Source of the DNA: DAIRGB01 sp036794765
GTDB lineage: Bacteria > Patescibacteriota > JAHJAL01
DNA: 12,589 bases
Direction of reading: 5' to 3'
NCBI GenBank assembly: GCA_036794765.1
Contig: DAIRGB010000035.1
Location: 1-12,589 of the forward strand
Shown: positions 5,942 to 12,589 of the stretch, piece after piece
Numbering within the stretch: position 1 is the stretch's first letter
Layout: each line of letters begins with the position of its first letter
Translations under genes and position numbers: made by a program
Notes under the pieces: generated by a model
Told to the model about the DNA's origin: nothing
Seen by the model: the letters and a program-made list of their open reading frames with translations, nothing else
Databases searched by the model: none

Positions 5942-6904
5942 ATGGGAAAGTGGGTATTGATTTTCTGTTTTTTGCTTTTATTGTTTGTTCCTTTGAAATT
6001 TATCGGTTTTCTGCCGGTGAGTTCGGTAAATTTTTTAGTGGAATTTCAAGGCAAACAATATAATGGGGCGGATATAAAAATTTTATCCTGCCAAAAAAAT
6101 TTTTCCGAGAGTTTGGAAGCTAACACAAAACAGTACATCTCTGAAACAAAAGACATAATCAATAATTGCTATTGGTATGTGGACAATATAAAATCCAACG
6201 AATACGCAATTTACAAAATGCTAAATCAGATGATACGTCCGTGCTCGGTGGCGGTGAATGGAGTTTGTAAAACAAATGCTGCAATTGGGAGTTTTGAGAG
6301 ATATCACCAGACTTATTTTGTCCCAGAGAAATACCGAATTCACGTTGTGGACTATATAAATGACATTCATTGGACTTCGGAACCGATTATCAAAAAGACG
6401 GTAAATGAACAGATACTGGTCAAAATGTCAGATACAAAAAATATTCAGCTGGTAAATAGCGGGAGTTTTTATGGCGGATTGTACACCAGCAATTTTTTCT
6501 TTGGAACAATAGTCTTGTTGATAGCAAAAATAATATTTATTCTCTATTTTTCATCAAAATATCATCCGTTGAATAAGATAAATCCGGAAGACAAGTTGGA
6601 TCAAATTGGCTTGGCGATTGACATTGAAGAAAGCAATAATCGAAAAATTGGTTTGATTTTGACCACTTTGATTTTGGGAATATTGTTTATGGGAATTTAT
6701 TGGTTTGTTTTACCGGCAATACTTCACCCCAAGTTTTTTGTTTTGGTTTTCGTTTTGGGTACCTTTTTGTTTGAAATACCTCTTTTATATTTTTTTAACA
6801 GAAAAAGAATATCTTGGTGGCAAGCGTTGGAATTGGTTTTGTTGCCATATATTTCATTAACAATAATCGGCTTTGCCCCATATAGCCGTTGGAGACAATA
6901 TTGA
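5942..6904 (+). CDS. Membrane protein of unknown function with a four-cysteine extracytoplasmic domain
   Basis: A 320-residue protein I do not recognise. An N-terminal hydrophobic segment (residues 4-24) acts as signal anchor. It is followed by an extracytoplasmic region of about 155 residues with four cysteines (50, 76, 101, 109) that could form two disulfides. Four further membrane segments lie near 184-203, 236-258, 265-285 and 297-313, with a cytoplasmic-looking charged loop at 206-235. The start is the ATG 2 nt after the secA stop; GGAG at 5931-5934 stands 7 nt before it, inside the secA end. The gene is therefore co-transcribed and probably translationally coupled with secA. A GTG at 5924 in the same frame is possible but less well placed. 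Adjacency to secA does not prove a role in secretion. Confidence 0.75.
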   Translation: MGKWVLIFCFLLLLFVPLKFIGFLPVSSVNFLVEFQGKQYNGADIKILSCQKNFSESLEANTKQYISETKDIINNCYWYVDNIKSNEYAIYKMLNQMIRPCSVAVNGVCKTNAAIGSFERYHQTYFVPEKYRIHVVDYINDIHWTSEPIIKKTVNEQILVKMSDTKNIQLVNSGSFYGGLYTSNFFFGTIVLLIAKIIFILYFSSKYHPLNKINPEDKLDQIGLAIDIEESNNRKIGLILTTLILGILFMGIYWFVLPAILHPKFFVLVFVLGTFLFEIPLLYFFNRKRISWWQALELVLLPYISLTIIGFAPYSRWRQY

Positions 6905-7119
6905 TTATCAAACCCGGAATTTATCAACATTACAAAGGGAATCGATACGAAGTAATGGGCGAAGCCACGCATAGTGAAAATTTGGAAGAAATGGTGGTTT
7001 ACAAAGCTCTTTATGGGGATGGGCAGGGTTGGGTACGGCCAAAGAAGATGTTTTTGGAAAAAATTAGTTTTGAGGGAAAATTGGTTGCGAGATTTAGTTT
7101 AATTGAAGAAGATGAATAA
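6901..7119 (+). CDS. DUF1653 domain protein
   Basis: A 72-residue protein that is a complete DUF1653 domain, a small beta-rich family of unknown function. The family signature is clear: KPGIYQHYKGNRYEV (4-18), then HSENLEEMVVYKALYGDG, WVRPKKMFLE and a C-terminal RFSLIEED. I place the start at the TTG at 6901, which overlaps the previous stop as TTGA; GGAG at 6891-6894 stands 6 nt before it. This gives an N-terminus (MIIKPGIY) matching the usual family start. A TTG at 6889 in the same frame would put the start upstream of that Shine-Dalgarno. The gene lies inside a chain of overlapping genes. The function stays open. Confidence 0.85.
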   Translation: MIIKPGIYQHYKGNRYEVMGEATHSENLEEMVVYKALYGDGQGWVRPKKMFLEKISFEGKLVARFSLIEEDE

Positions 7120-7693
7120 ATTTTGGCACAATAAATATTTACTGAATCTGTTTGTCTTCAATGGGATATTTGTGTTGGCAAGTGGATTATTGGGGCCTCT
7201 TTACGCTGTGTTTGTGGAGAAAATCGATAACAGTGTGCTAGCGGTTAGTTTTTCTTGGGCGGCATTTTTGTTTTCCACTACATTTTTTTTATTTTTGGTC
7301 GCCAGATATGCTGATCGAGTAAGGCCGCGAAAATATCTAGTGATGGCCGGGTATCTGATCCAAACAATAGTCTGGTTACTATATCCTAGTATTTCAAGTT
7401 TGTGGCAACTGGTGATTTTGCAAATAGTGCTTGGTTCGGCCGAAGCTATGGGAGCGCCCACGTTTCAGGCTATGATCGCCGAACATTTGGACGATGGAAA
7501 TAAAATTCAGGAGTTATCAGTCTGGAAAATAATTTTGAATGCAGCGACGGCAATAGCCGCAGTAACCGGAGGCCTTGTAGTAAACTTTTGGGGATTTGAT
7601 GTTTTGTTTTATTTGATGGCTTGTTTAGCAATAATTTCTTTTTTGGGATTGTCGTTTAATTTAAAAGAAAGTAATGAAAAAACTCAGCCGTGA
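7112..7693 (+). CDS. Half-length MFS transporter-like protein (six membrane helices)
   Basis: A 193-residue protein with about six membrane segments, near 10-34, 45-63, 74-92, 97-122, 139-158 and 163-182. The loop between helices 2 and 3 carries ARYADRVRPRKYLV (64-77), which fits MFS motif A (GxxaDrxGrkxxl). The region GSAEAMGAPTFQAMIAEHL (108-126) is like the helix 4 region of N-terminal MFS halves. Typical MFS proteins have 12 helices and about 400 residues, so this is only the N-terminal half. The reading frame stops with TGA inside the next gene and the downstream sequence is not the missing half, so it is either a natural half-transporter working as a dimer or a fixed truncation. The ATG at 7112 overlaps the DUF1653 stop by 8 nt; a TTG at 7103 is an alternative start. 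Substrate unknown. Confidence 0.75.
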   Translation: MNKFWHNKYLLNLFVFNGIFVLASGLLGPLYAVFVEKIDNSVLAVSFSWAAFLFSTTFFLFLVARYADRVRPRKYLVMAGYLIQTIVWLLYPSISSLWQLVILQIVLGSAEAMGAPTFQAMIAEHLDDGNKIQELSVWKIILNAATAIAAVTGGLVVNFWGFDVLFYLMACLAIISFLGLSFNLKESNEKTQP

Positions 7694-8102
7694 GGAAATA
7701 AAAAAGATATTTAAAAAAGTAAAGCACTTGCGATTGGCAAGTGATTTTAATGATGTAAATTTTGACGAGATAAAATATTATTCTTGGATTGACGAAACCA
7801 ACAAACGCTTATTGATGTTGCGAGAGTATAAAGGAGACATGACGGGGATTGTTTGGAAGATTTATCGGGCAAAAGAGGCGGCGATGAAATTGGGGCGGTG
7901 CGAAATCTGTCTAAAACACCGAAAGAACCACGAAGTAATTTTTGTTTATACAAAAACAAAACATTTACCGAAAGGAATAGAATACAGAAGTCGGGGAAAT
8001 TTTGTTTGCAGCGATTATCGGAAATGCAATCAAGACATGAAAAATGAGGACGGTATTGAAAAATTATTTGATCTTATATTACAAGATGAAAAGAATATTT
8101 GA
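7674..8102 (+). CDS. FBP/FusB-type EF-G-binding zinc-finger protein
   Basis: A 142-residue protein with the FBP (EF-G-binding, FusB-like) domain architecture. The first part ends in a beta-rich stretch IKYYSWIDETNKRLLMLREY (33-52) and GDMTGIVWKIYR (54-65). A treble-clef zinc-binding module follows: GRCEIC (C76, C79), a beta hairpin, then NFVCSDYRKCN (C112, C118). Known members bind elongation factor G and release it from ribosomes; staphylococcal FusB and FusC give fusidic acid resistance this way. Here the likely role is rescue of stalled EF-G or another translation-linked function; resistance is not shown. The protein is shorter than FusB (about 213 residues), lacking most of the N-terminal helical part. 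The ATG at 7674 overlaps the MFS gene by 20 nt, and its own end overlaps the Nudix gene. No strong Shine-Dalgarno is visible. Confidence 0.78.
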   Translation: MKKLSREEIKKIFKKVKHLRLASDFNDVNFDEIKYYSWIDETNKRLLMLREYKGDMTGIVWKIYRAKEAAMKLGRCEICLKHRKNHEVIFVYTKTKHLPKGIEYRSRGNFVCSDYRKCNQDMKNEDGIEKLFDLILQDEKNI

Positions 8103-8664
8103 AAAGTTATCAAAAATTATTTTTAAAAAACAAATGAATAGATCAAAACCGTGGAAAGAAATGTCACGGGAGGTGATTTTTGAGAAATTTAATCGCAAGG
8201 TGGAAGAAGTTACATTTTTGACACCTGACAACAAAAAAGAGAAGTATTGGATTCGTAATGAACAGAAAGTGGCTACTGTTTTGGCTTTAACTCCGGAGAA
8301 GAAAGTGATACTTTGCCAGCAATTTAGACATGGTCCGAAAAAAGTTTTGACTGAATTTCCTGGTGGTTTGGTAAATGAAGGTGAGGAGCCTATAGTTGCG
8401 GCCAAACGAGAACTACTGGAAGAAACTGGATATAGCGGTAAAATGGAATTGGTGACACCATATTTTGATGATGGTTATTCGACTCGGGTTAGCTATGCTT
8501 TTGTCGCGACCGGTTGCAGGAAGATTGGCAAACAAAAACTAGATACAACGGAATATATTCAAGTTAGACTATTTTCGTTGGACAGATTAAAGAGATTACT
8601 AAGAAGCGGGAATATGACTGATATTGAGGTCGGTTATCTGGGATTGGATTATTTGGGATTATAA
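8086..8664 (+). CDS. Nudix hydrolase, ADP-ribose pyrophosphatase-like
   Basis: A 192-residue Nudix protein. The Nudix box is complete: G94, E100, R108, E109, L110, E112, E113, G115, Y116 fit GX5EX7REUXEEXGU. The preceding QQFRHGPKKVLTEFPGG (78-94) and following YFDDGYSTRVSYAFVA (126-141) resemble ADP-ribose and sugar-nucleotide pyrophosphatases of the NudF type, which cleave ADP-ribose to AMP and ribose 5-phosphate with Mg2+ at the Glu residues. The substrate is inferred from overall resemblance only. The start is uncertain: ATG 8086 overlaps the previous gene by 17 nt, in keeping with the neighbours; ATG 8134 (MNRSKPWKEM) gives a more family-like N-terminus; 8044 is further inside the neighbour. 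None has a good Shine-Dalgarno. Last gene of the overlapping chain. Confidence 0.88.
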   Translation: MKRIFEKLSKIIFKKQMNRSKPWKEMSREVIFEKFNRKVEEVTFLTPDNKKEKYWIRNEQKVATVLALTPEKKVILCQQFRHGPKKVLTEFPGGLVNEGEEPIVAAKRELLEETGYSGKMELVTPYFDDGYSTRVSYAFVATGCRKIGKQKLDTTEYIQVRLFSLDRLKRLLRSGNMTDIEVGYLGLDYLGL

Positions 8665-8710
8665 TTGTTTAAGAAAGTAAAAAAAAATTTGAATAATAGA
8701 AGGTAAGCAT

Positions 8711-9157
8711 ATGATTGAATTCAATTTTAAAAAAGAAAAGTCGTGCGGTTTTGTGGTTTATCAAAGACCGGAAGAAGGAGAGATAAAATATTTATTGGTG
8801 CGACAAGGTAATAATACCTGGGGATTTCCGAAAGGACATATTGAAAATAATGAGAGCGAATTACAGACGGCAATGAGAGAATTGAAAGAAGAAACCGGTC
8901 TGGAGGTAAGAATATTTTTGGGGTTCAAGGAGGTAATCAGCTATACTTTGGGTAAAAATGCAGTAAAAAAAGTTATATTTTTTTTGGGAGAAAGTGATAC
9001 CGACGAGGTAAAGTGCGATGGAGCGGAAATTGTGGAATACCGCTGGTTACCTTACAATATCGCTCTAAGTCAGTTGTCTTTTGATGATCTAAAACGAGTT
9101 TTGGAGAAGGCCAATGTCTGTTTAAATACAATCAAGAGAAAAAGTGGCGAGATATGA
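8711..9157 (+). CDS. Nudix hydrolase, bis(5'-nucleosyl)-tetraphosphatase (Ap4A hydrolase) type
   Basis: A 148-residue Nudix protein. KSCGFVVYQR (10-19), YLLVRQGNNTWGFPKGHIE (27-45) and the Nudix box with G42, E48, R56, E57, E60, E61 and G63 match the asymmetrical Ap4A hydrolases (NUDT2-like), which split diadenosine tetraphosphate to ATP and AMP. ESELQTAMRELKEETGL is typical of this branch. VEYRWLPYNIALSQLSFDDL (107-126) is the family's C-terminal part. AAGG at 8700-8703 stands 7 nt before the ATG, so the start is well supported. It lies 46 nt after the other Nudix gene, on the same strand. The two Nudix proteins differ in length and in flanking motifs, so they are not recent duplicates. Probable role: removal of toxic or signalling dinucleotides. 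Confidence 0.88.
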   Translation: MIEFNFKKEKSCGFVVYQRPEEGEIKYLLVRQGNNTWGFPKGHIENNESELQTAMRELKEETGLEVRIFLGFKEVISYTLGKNAVKKVIFFLGESDTDEVKCDGAEIVEYRWLPYNIALSQLSFDDLKRVLEKANVCLNTIKRKSGEI

Positions 9158-9186
9158 TTGAAAATAAATATTTTTTTTCTTATGAT
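9158..9186 (+). promoter_or_regulatory. Sigma70-type promoter for the envelope gene block
   Basis: TTGAAA at 9158-9163 and TATGAT at 9181-9186 are separated by exactly 17 nt; each matches 5 of 6 consensus positions. Transcription would start near 9193, leaving a leader of about 28 nt with a strong AAGGAG before the ATG at 9221. This is the best promoter match in the window, and it sits directly after the Ap4A hydrolase stop. Confidence 0.6.
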
Positions 9187-9220
9187 TATCTAGGAATAGA
9201 AAAATAATCAAGGAGAGAAA

Positions 9221-9901
9221 ATGGACGAAACAAATCAGGTGCAGGACACCAAAGAACCAAAAAACAACAAGGTTCTTTTTTTTGTTGCAGTAATTGCATT
9301 GTTGCTGATGGTTATTGGCGGCTATATCTGGTGGAAGTCCGGGACAAACAAAAATAAACAAAACAGCGAACAAAAAATAGCAGAAGAACAAAATACAAAT
9401 CAAAGCGTGTTGAGTTTTTTTGGTTTGATTGAAAATATTGAGGGAAATAGTATTACAATTCATGACGCAGTCAGTGAGCAAACCGCCACTTTTGTCCGAT
9501 CAGAAAATACCTCGATAACTAAAGAAAATATTGCTGCCGAAGGTTTTGAAAAGATTAGTTTTGCGGACTTGAAGACGGGACAGACCGTTAATCTAATGTA
9601 TCAAAATAATCAGACAAAAACCCCGTTGTCGATAGTTGTGATGGGTGGGACCAATATTGCTGGGGAAGTAATTGAAATAAGCAAAGATTGGATAATCGTT
9701 AAAAATCAGACTGACACATACACTATTAAATTCAAAAAACAAACCAATGTTGTTCGTCTCGGAGATAACAACAAAATGGAAAACAATTTGTCTTTCACTG
9801 ATATCAAAAAGGGAAACTACGTGACAGTGACGGCGGAGAATAGATTACAAAATAAAGAAAAAACAGTGGAAGCGGATAAGATTGAGATTTTATCTCAATA
9901 A
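9221..9901 (+). CDS. Membrane-anchored protein with two beta-rich repeats
   Basis: A 226-residue protein with a charged N-terminus (1-17), one membrane helix (18-38, ending GGYIWW), an Asn/Gln/Lys-rich linker (39-63) and an outside part with two similar modules at about 65-143 and 146-225. Each module starts with a G-x-I/V-x-x-I turn (FFGLIENIEGNSITI and IAGEVIEISKDWIIV), has a middle strand with T residues, and ends with a FADLKTGQTV or FTDIKKGNYV turn and a final strand. This resembles DUF5666-type small beta-barrel repeats; that comparison is tentative. The strong Shine-Dalgarno AAGGAG (9210-9215) fixes the ATG at 9221. It is the first gene after a strong promoter and is followed by a similar anchored protein. 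Function unknown; probably a cell-surface protein. Confidence 0.75.
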   Translation: MDETNQVQDTKEPKNNKVLFFVAVIALLLMVIGGYIWWKSGTNKNKQNSEQKIAEEQNTNQSVLSFFGLIENIEGNSITIHDAVSEQTATFVRSENTSITKENIAAEGFEKISFADLKTGQTVNLMYQNNQTKTPLSIVVMGGTNIAGEVIEISKDWIIVKNQTDTYTIKFKKQTNVVRLGDNNKMENNLSFTDIKKGNYVTVTAENRLQNKEKTVEADKIEILSQ

Positions 9902-9907
9902 AAAAAT

Positions 9908-10480
9908 ATGATATTCAATAGAAAAACAATATTGGTACTTGTTGGTTTTGCGTTTGTTATCGGAATAGCAGCAACTTTAATCTCAGGAGTTTCAAGAGAG
10001 AAAGGTCAGGATATCAAGGAAAATACTATTGAGAAAAAAGTGGTTGGTTTTATTGATCAAATTCAAGAGGATAGATTGGTTGTCGATGATGGAAAATATA
10101 TTTATGAATTTAAGAATTGGAAGGATGGCGATATTTTGTTGGCAAGTCAGGCGATGCAGGCCGAGATAGTGGATTGGAATGTTTTAAAGGAATACGCCGC
10201 GTTAGAACAAAAAATAGAGGTTAATTTTGTTCAAAAAAAAGACGAAATCAAGGTACTGGAAGTAATAATTTCTTTAAACAAAGCATGGACAGGAAAGTTA
10301 AAAGAAATTGATTTGGAAAAAAAGACTTTGTTGTTACAAGGCGACAACAAAATATTGGTGTTCGCCAATAACAAAACAAAAGGAATTGACTTGAAACCAG
10401 GTGACGAAATATCAATTTGGGTAGATTATGACCGAGTGATAAAAAAATTTATTATAAGTAAAATACAATTAAATCAATAA
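9908..10480 (+). CDS. Membrane-anchored protein, likely relative of the preceding one
   Basis: A 190-residue protein with an N-terminal membrane helix (7-26), a short charged linker and two beta-rich modules. The first, about 44-121, begins VVGFIDQIQEDRLVV; the second, about 127-188, begins WTGKLKEIDLEKKTLLL and contains LKPGDEISIWV. Both have the same G-x-I-x-x-I opening and GD/GQ turn as the modules of the preceding gene, so the two proteins probably share a fold and may have come from a duplication, although identity is low by eye. The ATG lies 6 nt after the previous stop, with no clear Shine-Dalgarno, so translation may rely on the upstream gene. The next gene starts directly after its stop. 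Family not recognised. Confidence 0.7.
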   Translation: MIFNRKTILVLVGFAFVIGIAATLISGVSREKGQDIKENTIEKKVVGFIDQIQEDRLVVDDGKYIYEFKNWKDGDILLASQAMQAEIVDWNVLKEYAALEQKIEVNFVQKKDEIKVLEVIISLNKAWTGKLKEIDLEKKTLLLQGDNKILVFANNKTKGIDLKPGDEISIWVDYDRVIKKFIISKIQLNQ

Positions 10481-11476
10481 ATGAAAAATTATTTTTTGGT
10501 ATTTGTGATTGGACTATTTAGTTTTTTACTATTCGGAATGAAGACGGCAAATGCTTGTGAAAATCAGCCAAAACTGGAGATTGAAAACAAGGGAGAAATA
10601 GACGAAAAATGGGTTTTGTCAGTAGATTTATCTGATCCCAGCTGTGATTCGGTCAAGAAATTTACTTGGTCTTACGACTTGTGGAATTATCAAGGTCAAG
10701 CTTTGCAAACTATCAAAGAAAAAGAGATGAATGATGGCGAAGGAATCACTCTCAATCATGGTGATTTGGTCACGATTACTGCAAGTATGTTTTCAAAAAT
10801 AACTAGTACCAGTTCTTCTGAAAGTGGTAATCCTTGTTCCAATTTACCCCCCGGCGTATTGGGTTGTTCAACAGATGGAGGCAAAACATTTTACAGCTAC
10901 ACCAACAAATCAGAACGTGATTCTTATGGTGGTGACAGTTATGACGAACTGACCAATACTTATACTTATCAATTTATGCCTTACTCTGATTTTCCTCTCG
11001 AGGCAACGGTAGAATGCAATAAAACCACACCCAGTGTACATTTGTACTGGATAGATTTTGAGACCAGGGCAAGAAGGGTTTCATCTTCAAGTACCGCTGA
11101 TGGCGTGACTAGAAATGATAGTTTATTGTCACATGTTTTGGCATCAAGCGACGGGAGTAGTGCTTATGATTTTCGGATCTATCGGGGTAACGGGGAACAG
11201 TATGAAGCGGAAAATTGTCGGGATAATTTGCCGTATCATTGCGTACAATCATCGGTCGATTCAACGCCCATCTACCAGAGAAATAATGATTGGGATTATG
11301 AAAATCCTGAGGGCACTTTGGCAAAATATGGTTATGATGAGTTTTTGGATAATGCGGTGGTCAATAATCAATACTATCACTATTTTGCTTCATATTCCGG
11401 TTCCAGCGGATCATATGATTATTTGAATGCTGATTCAAATAATCTAACTGTTTACGTCAATTGCCCTAATATGTGA
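10481..11476 (+). CDS. Exported protein with eight cysteines, unknown function
   Basis: A 331-residue protein with a clear signal peptide: Lys2, a hydrophobic core (4-19) and a likely signal peptidase I site after TANA (residue 25). The sequence before Cys26 (TANA) is a poor lipobox. All eight cysteines (26, 55, 119, 129, 179, 246, 254, 328) are in the mature part, so up to four disulfides are possible. The middle is Ser/Gly/Tyr-rich. The C-terminal part (about 176-330) alternates strands in a fibronectin III-like manner (SVHLYWIDF, YDFRIYRGNG, YYHYFASYSG, NLTVYV), but this is only a resemblance. The ATG follows the previous stop without a gap, so it belongs to the envelope operon. Probably on the cell surface or secreted through Sec. 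No catalytic motif seen. Confidence 0.72.
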   Translation: MKNYFLVFVIGLFSFLLFGMKTANACENQPKLEIENKGEIDEKWVLSVDLSDPSCDSVKKFTWSYDLWNYQGQALQTIKEKEMNDGEGITLNHGDLVTITASMFSKITSTSSSESGNPCSNLPPGVLGCSTDGGKTFYSYTNKSERDSYGGDSYDELTNTYTYQFMPYSDFPLEATVECNKTTPSVHLYWIDFETRARRVSSSSTADGVTRNDSLLSHVLASSDGSSAYDFRIYRGNGEQYEAENCRDNLPYHCVQSSVDSTPIYQRNNDWDYENPEGTLAKYGYDEFLDNAVVNNQYYHYFASYSGSSGSYDYLNADSNNLTVYVNCPNM

Positions 11477-11518
11477 TAATTTGCGGATATAAATTTATTT
11501 TTAGTTAATTTTTAAATA

Positions 11519-12589
11519 ATGAAAAATAAAGTATTTTTTGGTCTTGCGATCTTGATTGGTATCTTGTTCCCCACCATTGAGGCAAGGGCACAAGTGGCCG
11601 GTGAGGATATTCCTCGGGAACAAGTCCAGACAAAAATTATTCAATTGGCAGACGTCGAGATAGTTGACCCAAAAATACTTAAACAAAACAACAATATAAT
11701 TACTTTATCCTGGCAGTTGACCAATGGTGAAAATGTCCAACCGGACGTTAACTATGGCATAAAATTGATTAAATACATCGGTGAAGATAAGTTTCTCGTT
11801 GACGAATATCATTATGATCATGTGCTAAATATGGTCGCTGAGGAGAAAATTGATTTGGAGGCGGAATACAAGGCTCCCGCATATCTACAAGGCAAATACG
11901 AAATATGGATAAATGCCTTCAACAGCAATTCTATGACTTTTGGTTTGGCTAGAGCGGGAGATATTGAATTGAATGGTAATGGCAAATATGTAGAAATCGA
12001 AACGCAAAGTTGTTTTTTGACCTTGGAAGGTGACGAAAACCAGACTTCTTACCAACCGTTGCAGGGTTTAACTGTCGATTCCCAAGAAAAATTATTGGCT
12101 CACTGTCCGATCAAAAATCTATTGGGAAAAGAAGCCAAAATAATCGGGAAGATTCAATTGTTTTATCGGTCGTTGGCCGGAGAAGAGATTGCTTCCGATA
12201 CTAAGGATGATACGTTGAATTTGAAAATTGACGAAGAAAGAGAATATGTCCAGTTGTTGCCAAAACCACTTGATGCTAAACCTCAGGCTTATGAAGCTGT
12301 GTTAAAGTTTTTTGATGAACAAGGTCAACCAGTATCAAATATGGTTGTTTTTCATTTTGTCTTGACTGGTCCATCTGCCACCATACAAAATGTTACTTTG
12401 GACAAAGATGGTTACAAAAAGGGCGACATAGCACAAGTAACAGCTTATTGGACGGGAGCGGCAGACGACTATTTGAATTCCAGGTTAAAAGAAGGCGGCA
12501 CACTGAATGAGTTGCAGATGATTTTGGAATTGAAAAACGCTGAGGGACAAAGTTGTACAGAAATAAAGAAGGAAGTGTGGCCGATTAAT
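11519..12589 (+). CDS. Large exported protein, 3' end cut by the window (unknown function)
   Basis: An open reading frame of 357 codons from the ATG at 11519 with no stop before the window end, so it is partial. The signal peptide has Lys2/Lys4, a hydrophobic core (5-19) and a likely cleavage after EARA (residue 24). The mature part has strand-rich segments such as IITLSWQLTNG (60-70) and KYEIWINAF (126-134), and cysteines at 165, 196 and 346. Near the end, VTLDKDGYKKGDIAQVTAYWTG (292-313) and the following GTLNELQMILELKN look like an immunoglobulin-like beta-sandwich domain of surface proteins; this is inference. No Shine-Dalgarno is visible. The 42-nt AT-rich gap before it shows neither a terminator nor a convincing promoter, so it is probably transcribed with the genes before it. 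Confidence 0.7.
   Translation, partial: MKNKVFFGLAILIGILFPTIEARAQVAGEDIPREQVQTKIIQLADVEIVDPKILKQNNNIITLSWQLTNGENVQPDVNYGIKLIKYIGEDKFLVDEYHYDHVLNMVAEEKIDLEAEYKAPAYLQGKYEIWINAFNSNSMTFGLARAGDIELNGNGKYVEIETQSCFLTLEGDENQTSYQPLQGLTVDSQEKLLAHCPIKNLLGKEAKIIGKIQLFYRSLAGEEIASDTKDDTLNLKIDEEREYVQLLPKPLDAKPQAYEAVLKFFDEQGQPVSNMVVFHFVLTGPSATIQNVTLDKDGYKKGDIAQVTAYWTGAADDYLNSRLKEGGTLNELQMILELKNAEGQSCTEIKKEVWPIN

Noticed and set aside
8660..8665. Perfect TATAAT at the end of the first Nudix gene
   Set aside because: No -35 match at a fitting distance and no extended -10; the Ap4A hydrolase gene may simply be read from the upstream operon.
9154..9207. A 17-codon open frame (ATGA overlap with the Ap4A hydrolase stop) before the envelope genes
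   Set aside because: It coincides with the strong promoter boxes at 9158-9186, and it has no good ribosome-binding site; more likely chance.

Overview
The window reads as a piece of an AT-rich bacterial chromosome with dense gene packing. The gene set suggests a Patescibacteria (CPR) genome: a SecA with an extra segment between the Walker A and DEVD motifs, a half-length MFS protein, few Shine-Dalgarno sites, many overlapping genes, and several exported proteins with no recognisable family. TGA works as a stop in several genes with tight stop/start overlaps, so the standard bacterial code applies and the TGA=Gly groups (Gracilibacteria, Absconditabacteria) are unlikely. The placement is inference; no rRNA, tRNA or ribosomal protein gene is present to fix it.

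Left part (1-3000). A cytidylate kinase gene with an unusual C-terminal tail lies on the plus strand and converges on a PlsC-like acyltransferase gene on the minus strand. Upstream of the latter, also on the minus strand, is a gene for a five-helix membrane protein of unknown function. The two minus-strand genes each end in a hairpin terminator, and the two terminators share an identical 19-nt core. Two further hairpins occur here: a GC-rich one between the convergent genes, and one inside the last codons of the membrane protein gene.

Divergent intergenic region (2968-3236). It holds 12-bp palindromes, likely promoters pointing both ways, and an AT-only inverted repeat with perfect 23-bp arms that ends 13 nt before the secA start codon.

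Central run (3237-8664). secA is followed, after 2 nt, by a membrane protein of unknown function. Then come DUF1653, a half-size MFS protein, an FBP/FusB-type EF-G-binding zinc protein and an ADP-ribose-pyrophosphatase-like Nudix hydrolase. From the membrane protein onward each gene overlaps the next by 4 to 20 nt, so this is almost certainly one translationally coupled operon. A second Nudix hydrolase of the Ap4A-hydrolase type follows with its own ribosome-binding site.

Right part (9158-12589). A good sigma70-type promoter (TTGAAA, 17-nt spacer, TATGAT) opens a separate block of cell-envelope genes. It encodes two membrane-anchored proteins, each with two beta-rich repeats, an exported protein with eight cysteines, and a large exported protein cut off by the window end. 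The window thus moves from nucleotide and lipid metabolism, through the Sec translocase motor and a housekeeping and stress operon, to exported proteins that would use the Sec machinery. I see no CRISPR array, transposase, tRNA or rRNA.
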